Positions 1-9,057 of a DNA stretch of 43,000 nt are shown in pieces. The stretch is from Seonamhaeicola sp. (GTDB lineage Bacteria; Bacteroidota; Bacteroidia; Flavobacteriales; Flavobacteriaceae): the NCBI RefSeq assembly GCF_028281565.1, contig NZ_JANQJQ010000020.1, positions 1 through 43,000 of the forward strand, read 5' to 3'. A program made the translations under genes and the position numbers. How positions within the stretch are numbered: position 1 is the first letter of the stretch; each line of letters starts with the position of its first letter. The notes below the pieces were generated by a model. The model was not told where the DNA came from. It did not search any database and worked only from the letters and a program-made list of their open reading frames with translations.

Positions 1-67
1 TAGCTCAGCTGGCTAGAGCAGCTGATTTGTAATCAGCAGGTCGTGGGTTCGAGTCCCTCTATCGGCT
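1..67 (+). tRNA. tRNA-Thr (TGT), 5' end cut by window edge
   Basis: The D-arm, anticodon arm, T-arm and 3' acceptor strand are all present. The anticodon loop reads tttgtaa, which gives anticodon TGT (Thr, ACA codons). The first seven bases of the acceptor stem lie outside the window. The complete copy at 17609-17682 shows they should be gccgata, which pairs with the tatcggc seen here at 60-66. The discriminator base is T67 and no CCA is encoded. This is the first of a four-tRNA cluster upstream of tuf. Confidence 0.95.
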
Positions 68-136
68 CTTGAAATTTTGAAAAACGTTATCAGGAGATTA
101 GGTAAGTGTAAGGTAAACACAAGGATAATCTGGGGT

Positions 137-166
137 GAGAAGTTCATCCTGAGCGTAGTCGAAGGG
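137..166. repeat. 30-bp dispersed repeat (copy A)
   Basis: This 30-bp segment has the core cctgagcgtagtcgaagg. It matches 17742-17771 at 25 of 30 positions. Both copies lie downstream of a tRNA-Thr-TGT gene and both run directly into a duplicated tRNA 3' end. Repeats with a core like this are common between genes in Flavobacteriaceae (general knowledge, not checked here). Confidence 0.7.
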
Positions 167-184
167 AGTCCCTCTATCGGCTCT
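166..184 (+). repeat. Duplicated 3' end of tRNA-Thr (fragment A)
   Basis: The 19 bases here repeat 51-69 exactly: the T-arm 3' strand, the acceptor 3' strand and two bases beyond. No D-arm or anticodon arm precedes them, so this is a fragment and not a tRNA gene. It lies 115 bp downstream of the genuine tRNA end. Confidence 0.85.
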
Positions 185-230
185 AAAACGTAAGAAAGAC
201 AGGCTCTTTTAAAATATTGTAAAATTAATT

Positions 231-313
231 GGGAAGATACTCAAGCGGCCAACGAGGACAGACTGTAAATCTGTTGGTTTTTACCTTCGCAGGTTCGAAT
301 CCTGCTCTTCCCA
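231..313 (+). tRNA. tRNA-Tyr (GTA)
   Basis: This is an 83-nt class II tRNA with a long variable arm. Its acceptor strands gggaaga and tcttccc pair, and the anticodon loop ctgtaaa gives GTA (Tyr). The discriminator is A313. It is the second gene of the cluster. Confidence 0.95.
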
Positions 314-404
314 CAATTGAATTTTAGATTTTAGAATTACGATTGTAGATTTTTATCATTAAGTGAATATCGAATATTGTAAATCGTCAATCAAAAATCA
401 AAAT

Positions 405-477
405 GCGGGAGTAGCTCAGTTGGTAGAGCGTCAGCCTTCCAAGCTGAATGTCGCCGGTTCGAACCCGGTCTCCCGCT
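405..477 (+). tRNA. tRNA-Gly (TCC)
   Basis: This is a 73-nt tRNA. Acceptor strands gcgggag and ctcccgc pair, and the anticodon loop cttccaa gives TCC (Gly). The discriminator is T477. It is the third gene of the cluster. Confidence 0.95.
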
Positions 478-573
478 CAATTACTTGGGGTTTAAGGTTT
501 CAAGTTGTAAAAGTTTCAGGTTCATTGAGCTAAACTTGCAACTTTAAACGCTAAAACCTGGAACGCACCAAAT

Positions 574-645
574 GCCGGCGTAGCTCAGGGGTAGAGCGTT
601 TCCTTGGTAAGGAAGAGGCCACGGGTTCAAATCCCGTCGTTGGCT
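574..645 (+). tRNA. tRNA-Thr (GGT)
   Basis: This is a 72-nt tRNA. Acceptor strands gccggcg and cgttggc pair with two G-T pairs, and the loop ttggtaa gives anticodon GGT (Thr). It ends 64 bp before tuf with no terminator-like hairpin between them, so co-transcription of the tRNA cluster with tuf is likely. Confidence 0.95.
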
Positions 646-709
646 CAATTTAAAAAAAGAATTAGAATACACTAATATTATTATATAACTAAGATTAAAT
701 TATTTTAAC

Positions 710-1897
710 ATGGCAAAAGGAACTTTTGATCGTTCAAAACCACATTTAAATATAGGTACTATTGGACACGTAGATCACGGTAAAACAACTTTAACAGCTG
801 CTATTACTAAAGTATTAGCTGATGCAGGTTTATCTGAAGCTAAAGACTTCGATCAGATCGATAACGCTCCAGAAGAAAAAGAAAGAGGTATTACAATTAA
901 TACATCTCACGTAGAGTATCAGACAGCTAACCGTCACTATGCACACGTAGACTGTCCAGGTCACGCCGATTATGTAAAGAACATGGTAACGGGTGCTGCT
1001 CAAATGGATGGTGCTATCTTAGTGGTTGCTGCAACAGATGGTCCGATGCCACAAACTCGTGAGCACATCTTATTAGGTCGTCAGGTAGGTATTCCTCGTA
1101 TCGTTGTTTTCTTAAACAAAGTTGATATGGTTGACGATGAAGAGCTTTTAGAGCTTGTTGATATGGAAGTTAGAGACTTATTAAACTTCTACGAGTATGA
1201 CGGAGATAACGGTCCTGTAATTTCTGGTTCTGCTTTAGGTGCACTTAACGGTGAGCAAAAATGGGTAGATACCGTATTAGAATTAATGGAAGCTTGTGAT
1301 ACTTGGATCGAAGAGCCATTAAGAGAGATTGATAAAGATTTCTTAATGCCAATCGAAGATGTATTCTCTATTACTGGTCGTGGTACTGTAGCAACCGGTA
1401 GAATTGAAACTGGTATTGCTAACACGGGTGATCCTGTAGAGATTATTGGTATGGGTGCTGAGAAGTTAACTTCTACTATTACTGGTATTGAGATGTTCCG
1501 TCAAATATTGGATAGAGGTGAAGCTGGAGATAACGCAGGTATCTTATTAAGAGGTATTGAGAAAACTCAAATCTCAAGAGGTATGGTAATCTGTAAACCA
1601 GGTTCTGTAACACCACATGCTAAATTTAAAGCTGAGGTTTATATCCTTAAGAAAGAAGAAGGTGGACGTCACACGCCATTCCACAACAACTACCGTCCTC
1701 AGTTTTACGTACGTACAACTGACGTAACTGGTAACATTGCTTTACCTGATGGCGTTGAGATGGTTATGCCTGGTGATAACTTAACTATTACTGTTGAGTT
1801 AATCCAAGCAATCGCCATGAATATTGGTTTACGTTTTGCTATCCGTGAAGGTGGTAGAACTGTTGGAGCCGGTCAGGTAACTGAAATTTTAGACTAA
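710..1897 (+). CDS. tuf: Elongation factor Tu
   Basis: EF-Tu carries aminoacyl-tRNA to the ribosomal A site as a GTPase in the cytoplasm. The protein is 395 residues, the usual full length. The GTP-binding motifs are visible: GHVDHGKT at residues 19-26, then DCPGH, then NKVD. Domains 2 and 3 follow and end in the typical [12 protein letters not shown]. The ATG at 710 begins the normal N-terminus [12 protein letters not shown]. The gene lies between two tRNA blocks (Thr-GGT upstream, Trp downstream), the standard Bacteroidota arrangement leading into secE-nusG-rplK. A strong hairpin follows at 1915-1954. The identification is certain. Confidence 0.99.
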   Translation: MAKGTFDRSKPHLNIGTIGHVDHGKTTLTAAITKVLADAGLSEAKDFDQIDNAPEEKERGITINTSHVEYQTANRHYAHVDCPGHADYVKNMVTGAAQMDGAILVVAATDGPMPQTREHILLGRQVGIPRIVVFLNKVDMVDDEELLELVDMEVRDLLNFYEYDGDNGPVISGSALGALNGEQKWVDTVLELMEACDTWIEEPLREIDKDFLMPIEDVFSITGRGTVATGRIETGIANTGDPVEIIGMGAEKLTSTITGIEMFRQILDRGEAGDNAGILLRGIEKTQISRGMVICKPGSVTPHAKFKAEVYILKKEEGGRHTPFHNNYRPQFYVRTTDVTGNIALPDGVEMVMPGDNLTITVELIQAIAMNIGLRFAIREGGRTVGAGQVTEILD

Positions 1898-1914
1898 TAC
1901 AGTTAAATATAGTG

Positions 1915-1954
1915 TAAGTTTAAGGTATTCCGTTTTTTCGGAATACCTTGACTT
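1915..1954 (+). terminator. Hairpin after tuf
   Basis: The arms aaggtattccg and cggaatacctt form a perfect 11-bp stem around a T-rich loop, and outer aagt/actt bases extend it. No long T-tract follows, so it may be a partial terminator or an RNA-processing site between tuf and tRNA-Trp. Confidence 0.6.
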
Positions 1955-1960
1955 ATATTT

Positions 1961-2033
1961 ACGGGTTTAGCTCAGTTGGTAGAGCACTGGTCTCCAAAAC
2001 CAGGTGTCGTGAGTTCGAGTCTCGCAACCCGTG
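1961..2033 (+). tRNA. tRNA-Trp (CCA)
   Basis: This is a 73-nt tRNA. Acceptor strands acgggtt and aacccgt pair, the loop ctccaaa gives anticodon CCA (Trp), and the discriminator is G2033. It sits between tuf and secE, as is usual in Bacteroidota. Confidence 0.96.
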
Positions 2034-2044
2034 CTAAATGAATT

Positions 2045-2097
2045 TGAGACTTTAGTCTCTCAACAAGTTTACACTTGGCGTAGTCAAAGCAAAGTGT
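2045..2097. repeat. Two hairpins in the tRNA-Trp / secE gap
   Basis: The first hairpin pairs gagact with agtctc at 2046-2059. The second pairs acactt with aagtgt at 2071-2097. The second contains gcgtagtcaaag, which resembles the core of the dispersed repeat at 137-166 (gcgtagtcgaag). It may be a worn member of a related repeat family. Confidence 0.45.
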
Positions 2098-2113
2098 GCT
2101 AATAGAATTATAA

Positions 2114-2308
2114 ATGGCAGGATTTGTAAATTATATAAAGGAATCATTTAACGAACTTAAAACTAACGTAAGTTGGCCTACTTGGGCTGAGGCTCAAAAC
2201 TTAACGGTGCTTGTAGCTGTATTTTCAATTATTTTCTCATTAGCCATATGGGGAGTGGATTCAGTTTTTGCCAAGGTTATTGGTTATTACTTTGATTTAA
2301 TTAGTTAA
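2114..2308 (+). CDS. secE: Preprotein translocase subunit SecE
   Basis: SecE is the small essential membrane subunit of the SecYEG channel and stabilises SecY. The 64-residue protein has the short single-span form: an amphipathic N-terminal helix (FVNYIKESFNELK), the conserved V-x-WPTW segment near residues 19-23, and one transmembrane helix at about residues 30-55. It stands between tRNA-Trp and nusG, 9 bp before the nusG start, which is the conserved bacterial neighbourhood. The ATG at 2114 gives a normal N-terminus. Confidence 0.97.
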   Translation: MAGFVNYIKESFNELKTNVSWPTWAEAQNLTVLVAVFSIIFSLAIWGVDSVFAKVIGYYFDLIS

Positions 2309-2317
2309 AAGAATATT

Positions 2318-2872
2318 ATGTCTGAAGTAAGCGAAAAAAAATGGTACGTTGTTAGGGCCGTAAGTGGTCAGGAAAACAAGATCAAAACCTATATAGAGAA
2401 TGAAATTGCTCGTTTAGGTTTACAGGATTATGTTGACCAGGTATTGGTACCAACGGAAAAAGTAATTCAGATAAGAAACGGGAAAAAGATCAGTAAAGAA
2501 AAAGTTTATTTCCCGGGTTATATAATGATTCAGGCCAATTTATCAGGAGAGGTTCCGCATATCATCAGATCAGTTACAAACGTGATTGGTTTTTTAGGTG
2601 AAACAAAAGGCGGTGACCCGGTGCCATTAAGACAATCTGAAGTAAACAGAATGTTAGGTAAGGTTGATGAATTGTCTGTTGAAGAAACAGCAAATGTTGC
2701 GATACCGTTTACTAAAGGAGAAACGGTTAAAGTAATTGATGGGCCGTTTAACGGATTTGACGGAACTATCGAAAAAATAAATGAAGAGAAGCGTAAGCTT
2801 GAAGTGATGGTTAAGATTTTCGGAAGAAAAACACCATTGGAATTAAGTTATATGCAAGTTGAAAAAGTATAA
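2318..2872 (+). CDS. nusG: Transcription termination/antitermination factor NusG
   Basis: NusG binds the RNA polymerase clamp and links transcription to Rho or to the ribosome. At 184 residues it has the usual two-domain form. The NGN domain covers about residues 8-115 (WYVVRAVSGQE, then VYFPGYIMI), and a C-terminal KOW domain covers about residues 130-165 (VKVIDGPFNGFDGTI). It follows secE by 9 bp and precedes rplK by 76 bp, the conserved order. No extra insertion domain is seen. Confidence 0.98.
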   Translation: MSEVSEKKWYVVRAVSGQENKIKTYIENEIARLGLQDYVDQVLVPTEKVIQIRNGKKISKEKVYFPGYIMIQANLSGEVPHIIRSVTNVIGFLGETKGGDPVPLRQSEVNRMLGKVDELSVEETANVAIPFTKGETVKVIDGPFNGFDGTIEKINEEKRKLEVMVKIFGRKTPLELSYMQVEKV

Positions 2873-2893
2873 TAATTGTTACACTATATAAAG

Positions 2894-2931
2894 GATACGT
2901 TCTTTTGCTTCCAATTTTAAAGAATCGTATC
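2894..2931 (+). promoter_or_regulatory. Leader hairpin upstream of rplK
   Basis: The sequence gatacg-ttcttt pairs with aaagaa-t-cgtatc, with one bulged base. It sits in the nusG-rplK gap and ends 17 bp before the rplK start. In many bacteria ribosomal protein L1 represses the rplK-rplA operon by binding leader mRNA at this place. That this hairpin is such a site is inference, since the L1-binding consensus was not matched base by base. Confidence 0.4.
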
Positions 2932-2948
2932 AAATTAAATTATTAAAA

Positions 2949-3386
2949 ATGGCAAAAGAGTTAAGTAAAGTAGTTAAGCTACAAGTTAGGGGAGGTGCAG
3001 CGAATCCTTCGCCACCGGTTGGACCCGCTCTAGGTGCTGCTGGGGTTAACATAATGGAGTTCTGTAAGCAATTTAATGCCAGAACCCAGGATAAAGCAGG
3101 TAAAGTATTACCGGTTGTTATCTCTGTTTATAAAGACAAGTCTTTTGACTTTGTTATTAAAACGCCTCCAGCTGCAGTACAATTATTAGAAGCGGCCAAG
3201 GTGAAGAAAGGTTCGGGAGAACCAAACCGTAAAAAAGTAGCTAAAGTTTCTTGGGATCAGGTTAAAACCATTGCAGAAGACAAAATGGTAGATTTAAATG
3301 CATTTACTGTAGAGTCTGCTATGAAAATGGTTGCTGGTACGGCAAGATCTATGGGAATCACTGTAACAGGGAAGTTCCCTAATTAA
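2949..3386 (+). CDS. rplK: 50S ribosomal protein L11
   Basis: L11 forms the base of the ribosomal stalk and the GTPase-associated centre, binding 23S rRNA. The 145-residue protein has the N-terminal domain with the Pro-rich [12 protein letters not shown] segment and the C-terminal rRNA-binding domain ending in [14 protein letters not shown]. It is the first of four stalk and L1 genes (rplK, rplA, rplJ, rplL) and lies 18 bp before rplA. Confidence 0.99.
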   Translation: MAKELSKVVKLQVRGGAANPSPPVGPALGAAGVNIMEFCKQFNARTQDKAGKVLPVVISVYKDKSFDFVIKTPPAAVQLLEAAKVKKGSGEPNRKKVAKVSWDQVKTIAEDKMVDLNAFTVESAMKMVAGTARSMGITVTGKFPN

Positions 3387-3404
3387 TCTTTAAAACATTA
3401 AAAG

Positions 3405-4094
3405 ATGGCAAGATTAACAAAAAAGCAAAAAGAAGCTGTAGCGAAAATTGAAAAAGGAAGACTTTATTCACTAGATGAAGCTTCAGCATTAATTAAAGAA
3501 ATTACCAATACCAAGTTTGACGCATCCGTTGATCTTGCTGTACGTTTAGGAGTTGATCCCAGAAAAGCAAATCAAATGGTAAGAGGTGTTGTATCACTTC
3601 CACACGGTACTGGTAAAGATATGAAAGTATTAGCATTAGTAACGCCGGATAAAGAAGCCGAAGCTAAAGAAGCAGGTGCTGATTATGTTGGTTTACAGGA
3701 ATACCTTGATAAAATCAAAGGGGGATGGACTGACGTTGACGTTATTATTACCATGCCAAGTGTTATGGGGAAATTAGGTCCGTTAGGACGTGTATTAGGG
3801 CCTCGCGGTTTAATGCCAAACCCAAAAACCGGTACGGTAACTATGGATGTTGCTAAAGCAGTAAGCGAAGTAAAGGCTGGTAAAATTGACTTTAAAGTTG
3901 ATAAAACCGGTATTGTGCACGCTGCTATTGGTAAAGCATCATTTAGTGCTGATAAAATTGCTGGTAATGCAAATGAATTAATACAAACATTAATAAAACT
4001 TAAGCCAACTGCGGCAAAAGGAACTTATGTGAAAAGCATTTTTATGTCTTCTACTATGAGTCCCAGTGTTGCTATTGATCCTAAGATTGGTTAA
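3405..4094 (+). CDS. rplA: 50S ribosomal protein L1
   Basis: L1 builds the mobile L1 stalk beside the E site. In many bacteria it also represses translation of its own operon. The 229-residue length is normal, and the family signature around [15 protein letters not shown] is present in the middle of the protein. It is 18 bp after rplK and 24 bp before rplJ, so one transcript is likely. Confidence 0.99.
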   Translation: MARLTKKQKEAVAKIEKGRLYSLDEASALIKEITNTKFDASVDLAVRLGVDPRKANQMVRGVVSLPHGTGKDMKVLALVTPDKEAEAKEAGADYVGLQEYLDKIKGGWTDVDVIITMPSVMGKLGPLGRVLGPRGLMPNPKTGTVTMDVAKAVSEVKAGKIDFKVDKTGIVHAAIGKASFSADKIAGNANELIQTLIKLKPTAAKGTYVKSIFMSSTMSPSVAIDPKIG

Positions 4095-4118
4095 TTAACC
4101 TAGTTAAAAACTTTTATT

Positions 4119-4640
4119 ATGACAAGAGAAGAAAAATCACAAGTAATTGAGGAGTTAACTGGCGAATTAGCTAATAACACAAATATCTATTTAACAGATA
4201 TTTCAGGGTTAAACGCAGGAACAACCTCAGCTTTACGTCGTGCTTGTTTTAAAGCAAACGTAAAATTGGCCGTAGTTAAAAATACATTGCTGGAAAAAGC
4301 GATGGAAGCCTCTGAAAAAGATTTTGGTGACCTTCCAACCGTTTTAAAAGGAAATACATCTGTGATGTATTCGGAAACCGGTAATGCCCCAGCCAAGTTA
4401 ATTAAGAACTTCCGTAAAAAATCAGAGAAACCTTTATTAAAAGGAGCGTTTATTGAGGAAGCTATCTACATTGGTGACGAGCAGTTAGATGTGTTAGTAG
4501 ATATCAAGTCTAGAGAAGAATTGATTGGTGAGATTGTGACATTATTACAATCGCCTGCTAAAAACGTTGTTTCTGCACTTCAATCCGGTGGAGGAAAACT
4601 GGCTGGTATTATTAAAACACTATCTGAAAAAGAAGGATAG
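4119..4640 (+). CDS. rplJ: 50S ribosomal protein L10
   Basis: L10 anchors the L7/L12 dimers to the ribosome and binds 23S rRNA next to L11. The protein has 173 residues. Its N-terminal rRNA-binding domain includes the typical LRRACFKANVKLAVVKNTL segment, and a C-terminal helix binds L7/L12. Only 24 bp separate it from rplA, so the long L10 leader known from E. coli cannot fit. Any L10 autoregulation here must use another site. Confidence 0.98.
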   Translation: MTREEKSQVIEELTGELANNTNIYLTDISGLNAGTTSALRRACFKANVKLAVVKNTLLEKAMEASEKDFGDLPTVLKGNTSVMYSETGNAPAKLIKNFRKKSEKPLLKGAFIEEAIYIGDEQLDVLVDIKSREELIGEIVTLLQSPAKNVVSALQSGGGKLAGIIKTLSEKEG

Positions 4641-4704
4641 TATTAAAAAGTACGCACTTATTACAATTATATTAAAATTAAAAATTTATTAAAACGATAG
4701 AAAA

Positions 4705-5085
4705 ATGGCAGATTTAAAAGATTTCGCAGAACAATTAGTTAACTTAACAGTAAAGGAAGTTAATGAGTTAGCTACTATATTAAAAGATGAGTATGGTATC
4801 GAGCCTGCTGCTGCAGCTGTTGCTGTTGCTGCTGGTGGCGGTGCTGCTGCTGGAGGAGAAGCTGCAGAAGAAAAAACTGAGTTTGATGTAATCCTTAAAG
4901 CACCAGGTGGATCTAAGTTAGCTGTAGTTAAGTTAGTTAAAGAACTTACCGGTTTAGGTCTTAAAGAAGCTAAAGGATTAGTTGATGAGGCACCAAGCGC
5001 TATTAAAGAAGGTGTTTCTAAAGACGAAGCAGAAGGCTTAAAAGCTTCATTAGAAGAGGCTGGAGCTGAGGTTGAGCTTAAATAA
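4705..5085 (+). CDS. rplL: 50S ribosomal protein L7/L12
   Basis: L7/L12 is the multicopy stalk protein that recruits and stimulates translation GTPases. The 126-residue protein has the N-terminal dimerisation domain (about 1-35), an Ala/Gly-rich hinge (about 36-56) and the C-terminal factor-binding domain, with [12 protein letters not shown] near its centre. It lies 64 bp after rplJ. A hairpin at 5109-5149 separates it from rpoB. Confidence 0.99.
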   Translation: MADLKDFAEQLVNLTVKEVNELATILKDEYGIEPAAAAVAVAAGGGAAAGGEAAEEKTEFDVILKAPGGSKLAVVKLVKELTGLGLKEAKGLVDEAPSAIKEGVSKDEAEGLKASLEEAGAEVELK

Positions 5086-5108
5086 GCTTAGCATCCTAAA
5101 AACACAAA

Positions 5109-5149
5109 GGTTTAGGGCTGTCCCGCAAAGGCGGGATAAGACCTAAACC
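5109..5149 (+). promoter_or_regulatory. Nested hairpin between rplL and rpoB (possible attenuator)
   Basis: The outer arms ggtttagg and cctaaacc enclose an inner stem in which tcccgc pairs with gcggga around aaag. In many bacteria a partial terminator here makes stalk-protein mRNA more abundant than rpoBC mRNA, and that role is inferred from position. The inner stem resembles the intergenic repeats at 13368-13387 and 27319-27338. No strong T-run follows. Confidence 0.5.
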
Positions 5150-5213
5150 ATTTTGCGTATATAAAGAGTACATACGCTATCACTATTTTTTTTAATCAAA
5201 ATTCCGTTCATTG

Positions 5214-8200
5214 ATGTTGTCAACACAAGCTGAAAGATTAAATTTCTCGTCTATTGTAAATAGAACAGAATATCCGGATTTCCTGGATATTCAAATTAAA
5301 TCCTTCCAGGATTTTTTCCAATTAGAAACAAAGTCTGAAGAACGAGGTGACGAAGGCCTTTATAATACCTTCATGGAAAACTTTCCAATCACGGACTCTC
5401 GTAATCAATTTGTTTTAGAATTCTTAGATTACTTCATAGATCCACCAAGGTACGCTATTGACGAGTGTATTGAAAGAGGACTAACATACAGTGTGCCTTT
5501 AAAAGCAAGGTTAAAGTTGTACTGTACAGACCCTGAACATGAAGATTTTGAAACCATTGTCCAGGATGTGTACTTAGGAACTATTCCTTACATGACGCCA
5601 AGTGGTACGTTTGTTATCAACGGTGCGGAACGTGTAGTGGTATCTCAGTTACACCGTTCTCCCGGAGTATTCTTTGGTCAGTCATTCCATGCTAACGGAA
5701 CAAAATTATATTCGGCAAGAGTGATTCCTTTCAAAGGCTCTTGGATTGAATTTGCTACAGACATCAATCAGGTAATGTACGCTTACATTGACAGAAAGAA
5801 AAAGTTACCTGTAACAACGCTATTCAGAGCTATAGGCTTTGAGCGTGATAAAGATATTTTAGAGATTTTTGATTTAGCTGAAGAAGTTAAAGTATCAAAA
5901 ACGGGATTAAAAAAGTATTTAGGAAGAAAATTAGCCGCACGTGTACTTAACACATGGCATGAAGATTTTGTTGATGAGGATACCGGAGAAGTAGTATCTA
6001 TTGAGCGTAACGAGATTGTACTTGATCGTGATACGGTTCTTGATAAAGAAAATATTGAAGATATTTTAGGTGCTGAAGTGAAGACTATTCTTTTACACAA
6101 GGAAACGTCTGAACAAGGTGATTATGCTATTATTCATAACACGCTTCAAAAAGACCCGACAAATTCTGAAAAAGAAGCGGTTGAGCATATTTACCGTCAG
6201 TTACGTAATGCAGAACCGCCGGATGAAGAAACAGCCCGGGGTATCATTGATAAATTATTCTTCTCAGACCAACGTTACTCTTTAGGTGAAGTCGGGCGTT
6301 ACAGAATGAATAAAAAATTAGGTCTTGATATTGGTATGGATAAGCAGGTGCTTACCAAAGAAGATATCATTACCATCATAAAATATTTAATTGAGCTTAT
6401 CAACTCTAAAGCAGAGATTGATGATATTGATCACTTATCTAACCGTCGTGTACGTACCGTTGGTGAGCAGTTATCGTCGCAGTTTGGTGTTGGTTTAGCT
6501 CGTATGGCACGTACTATTCGTGAACGTATGAATGTTCGTGACAATGAGGTATTTACACCGATTGATTTGATTAATGCGAAGACCTTATCATCTGTAATTA
6601 ATTCGTTCTTTGGTACTAACCAGTTATCTCAGTTCATGGATCAAACCAATCCATTAGCGGAGATCACACATAAGCGTCGTTTATCAGCTTTAGGACCTGG
6701 AGGTCTGTCGAGAGAAAGAGCAGGTTTTGAGGTTCGTGACGTTCACTATACCCATTACGGAAGACTTTGTCCGATTGAAACGCCTGAGGGACCGAATATT
6801 GGATTAATATCGTCGCTTTCAGTGTACGCAAAAGTGAACTCCATGGGATTCATTGAAACACCTTACCGTCCGGTTGAAAACGGCGTTGTAGACATTAAAG
6901 GAGATCCGGTTTACTTAAGTGCCGAAGAGGAGGAAGAAAAACTAATTGCCCAGGCAACTGTTCAGGTTGATGATGCAGGTAAGATTTTACATGATAAGGT
7001 AATTGCCAGAATGGAAGGTGATTTTCCGGTGACAGAGCCTACCTCAATTCATTATACTGATGTGGCACCAAACCAGATCTCGTCTATTTCGGCATCGTTA
7101 ATTCCATTCCTGGAACATGATGACGCTAACCGTGCATTGATGGGATCAAACATGATGCGCCAGGCAGTACCTTTATTACGTCCTGAATCTCCAATTGTTG
7201 GTACAGGTTTAGAACGTCAGGTTGCTTCGGATTCCAGAGTACTGGTTAATGCAGAAGGCGATGGTGTTGTTGAATATGTTGACTCAAACGAAATTAGAAT
7301 TCGTTACGAGCGTACCGAAGATGAAGCTAAAGTAAGCTTTGACAGTGATCTTAAAACTTATGAGTTAGTTAAATTCAGAAAAACAAACCAGGGAACTTCT
7401 ATCAACCTTAAGCCCATTGTTGTTAAAGGTGATAAAGTAACTAAAGGTCAGGTTTTATGTGAAGGTTATGCGACCCAAAAAGGAGAATTGGCACTTGGTA
7501 GAAATATGAAAGTGGCCTTTATGCCCTGGAAAGGATATAACTTTGAGGATGCGATTGTAATTTCTGAAAAAGTAGTTCGCGAAGATATTTTTACATCGAT
7601 CCATATTGATGAGTATTCATTAGAAGTTAGGGATACTAAATTAGGTAACGAAGAGTTGACCAACGACATTCCTAACGTTTCTGAAGAAGCGACTAAAGAT
7701 TTGGATGAGCATGGAATGATCCGTGTAGGAGCAGAAGTGAAACCTGGTGATATCTTAATAGGTAAGATTACACCAAAAGGAGAATCAGATCCAACACCTG
7801 AAGAGAAATTATTACGTGCTATCTTTGGTGATAAAGCCGGTGATGTAAAAGATGCCTCCTTAAAAGCATCGCCATCATTAAACGGGGTGGTCATTGATAA
7901 AAAATTATTTGCAAGAGCCGTAAAAGACAAGCGTAAGAGAGCACAGGATAAAGACGATATCTTAGCATTAGAAGCTGAATATGATAGAAAGTTTGATGAC
8001 TTGAAAGCTATTTTAGTAGATAAGTTATTCGCTATTGTAAATGGTAAAACGGCTCAGGGTATTTTTAATGACTTAGGTGAAGAAGTTTTACCAAAAGGTA
8101 AAAAGTTCACTTTAAAGATGTTAAATGCGGTTGATGATTATGCACACTTAGTGTCAGGTAAATGGACAACCGATGAGCATACCAACAAATTAGTGGCGGA

Positions 8201-9026
8201 TTTAATTCACAACTATAAAATTAAAGAGAATGACCTTCAAGGTGCTTTAAGACGTGAGAAGTTCACCATTTCTGTTGGAGATGAATTACCGGCGGGAATC
8301 ATCAAACTTGCTAAAGTTTACATCGCTAAGAAACGTAAACTTAAAGTAGGTGATAAGATGGCGGGACGTCACGGTAATAAAGGTATTGTGGCCCGTATTG
8401 TTCGTCAGGAAGATATGCCTTTCCTGGAAGATGGAACACCGGTTGATATTGTATTGAATCCACTTGGGGTACCATCTCGTATGAATATTGGTCAGATTTA
8501 TGAAACGGTTCTTGGTTGGGCCGGTCAGAAATTAGGTCGCAAATTTGCAACGCCTATTTTTGATGGCGCTACATTAGAGCAAATAAATGAATTGACTGAT
8601 GAAGCCGGAGTACCTCAATATGGTCATACACACTTATATGATGGAGGTACCGGAGAGCGTTTTGACCAGGCAGCAACCGTTGGTGTGATCTACATGTTGA
8701 AATTAGGACACATGGTTGATGATAAGATGCATGCACGTTCTATTGGACCTTACTCATTAATTACGCAACAACCATTAGGTGGTAAAGCACAATTTGGTGG
8801 TCAGCGTTTTGGTGAAATGGAAGTTTGGGCACTTGAAGCTTATGGAGCATCGAGTACTTTACGTGAAATATTAACTGTAAAATCTGATGACGTTATTGGT
8901 AGAGCTAAGACTTACGAAAGTATAGTTAAAGGTGAGCCAATGCCAGATCCTGGATTACCGGAATCATTCAATGTATTAATGCATGAATTAAAAGGTTTAG
9001 GATTAGATATCAGATTAGAAGAGTAA
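5214..9026 (+). CDS. rpoB: DNA-directed RNA polymerase subunit beta
   Basis: This is the beta subunit of the catalytic core of RNA polymerase. The protein is 1270 residues if started at ATG 5214. A TTG three bases upstream (5211) would add one residue, but the ATG is preferred. The rifampicin-pocket region reads normally ([17 protein letters not shown], then [15 protein letters not shown]). The catalytic-region motif [12 protein letters not shown] is near residue 1048, and the C-terminus LGLDIRLEE is typical. rpoC starts 31 bp downstream. No truncation or frameshift is seen. Confidence 0.99.
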   Translation: MLSTQAERLNFSSIVNRTEYPDFLDIQIKSFQDFFQLETKSEERGDEGLYNTFMENFPITDSRNQFVLEFLDYFIDPPRYAIDECIERGLTYSVPLKARLKLYCTDPEHEDFETIVQDVYLGTIPYMTPSGTFVINGAERVVVSQLHRSPGVFFGQSFHANGTKLYSARVIPFKGSWIEFATDINQVMYAYIDRKKKLPVTTLFRAIGFERDKDILEIFDLAEEVKVSKTGLKKYLGRKLAARVLNTWHEDFVDEDTGEVVSIERNEIVLDRDTVLDKENIEDILGAEVKTILLHKETSEQGDYAIIHNTLQKDPTNSEKEAVEHIYRQLRNAEPPDEETARGIIDKLFFSDQRYSLGEVGRYRMNKKLGLDIGMDKQVLTKEDIITIIKYLIELINSKAEIDDIDHLSNRRVRTVGEQLSSQFGVGLARMARTIRERMNVRDNEVFTPIDLINAKTLSSVINSFFGTNQLSQFMDQTNPLAEITHKRRLSALGPGGLSRERAGFEVRDVHYTHYGRLCPIETPEGPNIGLISSLSVYAKVNSMGFIETPYRPVENGVVDIKGDPVYLSAEEEEEKLIAQATVQVDDAGKILHDKVIARMEGDFPVTEPTSIHYTDVAPNQISSISASLIPFLEHDDANRALMGSNMMRQAVPLLRPESPIVGTGLERQVASDSRVLVNAEGDGVVEYVDSNEIRIRYERTEDEAKVSFDSDLKTYELVKFRKTNQGTSINLKPIVVKGDKVTKGQVLCEGYATQKGELALGRNMKVAFMPWKGYNFEDAIVISEKVVREDIFTSIHIDEYSLEVRDTKLGNEELTNDIPNVSEEATKDLDEHGMIRVGAEVKPGDILIGKITPKGESDPTPEEKLLRAIFGDKAGDVKDASLKASPSLNGVVIDKKLFARAVKDKRKRAQDKDDILALEAEYDRKFDDLKAILVDKLFAIVNGKTAQGIFNDLGEEVLPKGKKFTLKMLNAVDDYAHLVSGKWTTDEHTNKLVADLIHNYKIKENDLQGALRREKFTISVGDELPAGIIKLAKVYIAKKRKLKVGDKMAGRHGNKGIVARIVRQEDMPFLEDGTPVDIVLNPLGVPSRMNIGQIYETVLGWAGQKLGRKFATPIFDGATLEQINELTDEAGVPQYGHTHLYDGGTGERFDQAATVGVIYMLKLGHMVDDKMHARSIGPYSLITQQPLGGKAQFGGQRFGEMEVWALEAYGASSTLREILTVKSDDVIGRAKTYESIVKGEPMPDPGLPESFNVLMHELKGLGLDIRLEE

Positions 9027-9057
9027 TTATTTAATAAAATTATTTCATCCATATATT

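Noticed and set aside
7466-7930. Minus-strand open frame of 154 codons inside rpoB
   Set aside because: Antisense to a conserved core gene, with Ser-rich composition typical of an antisense frame.
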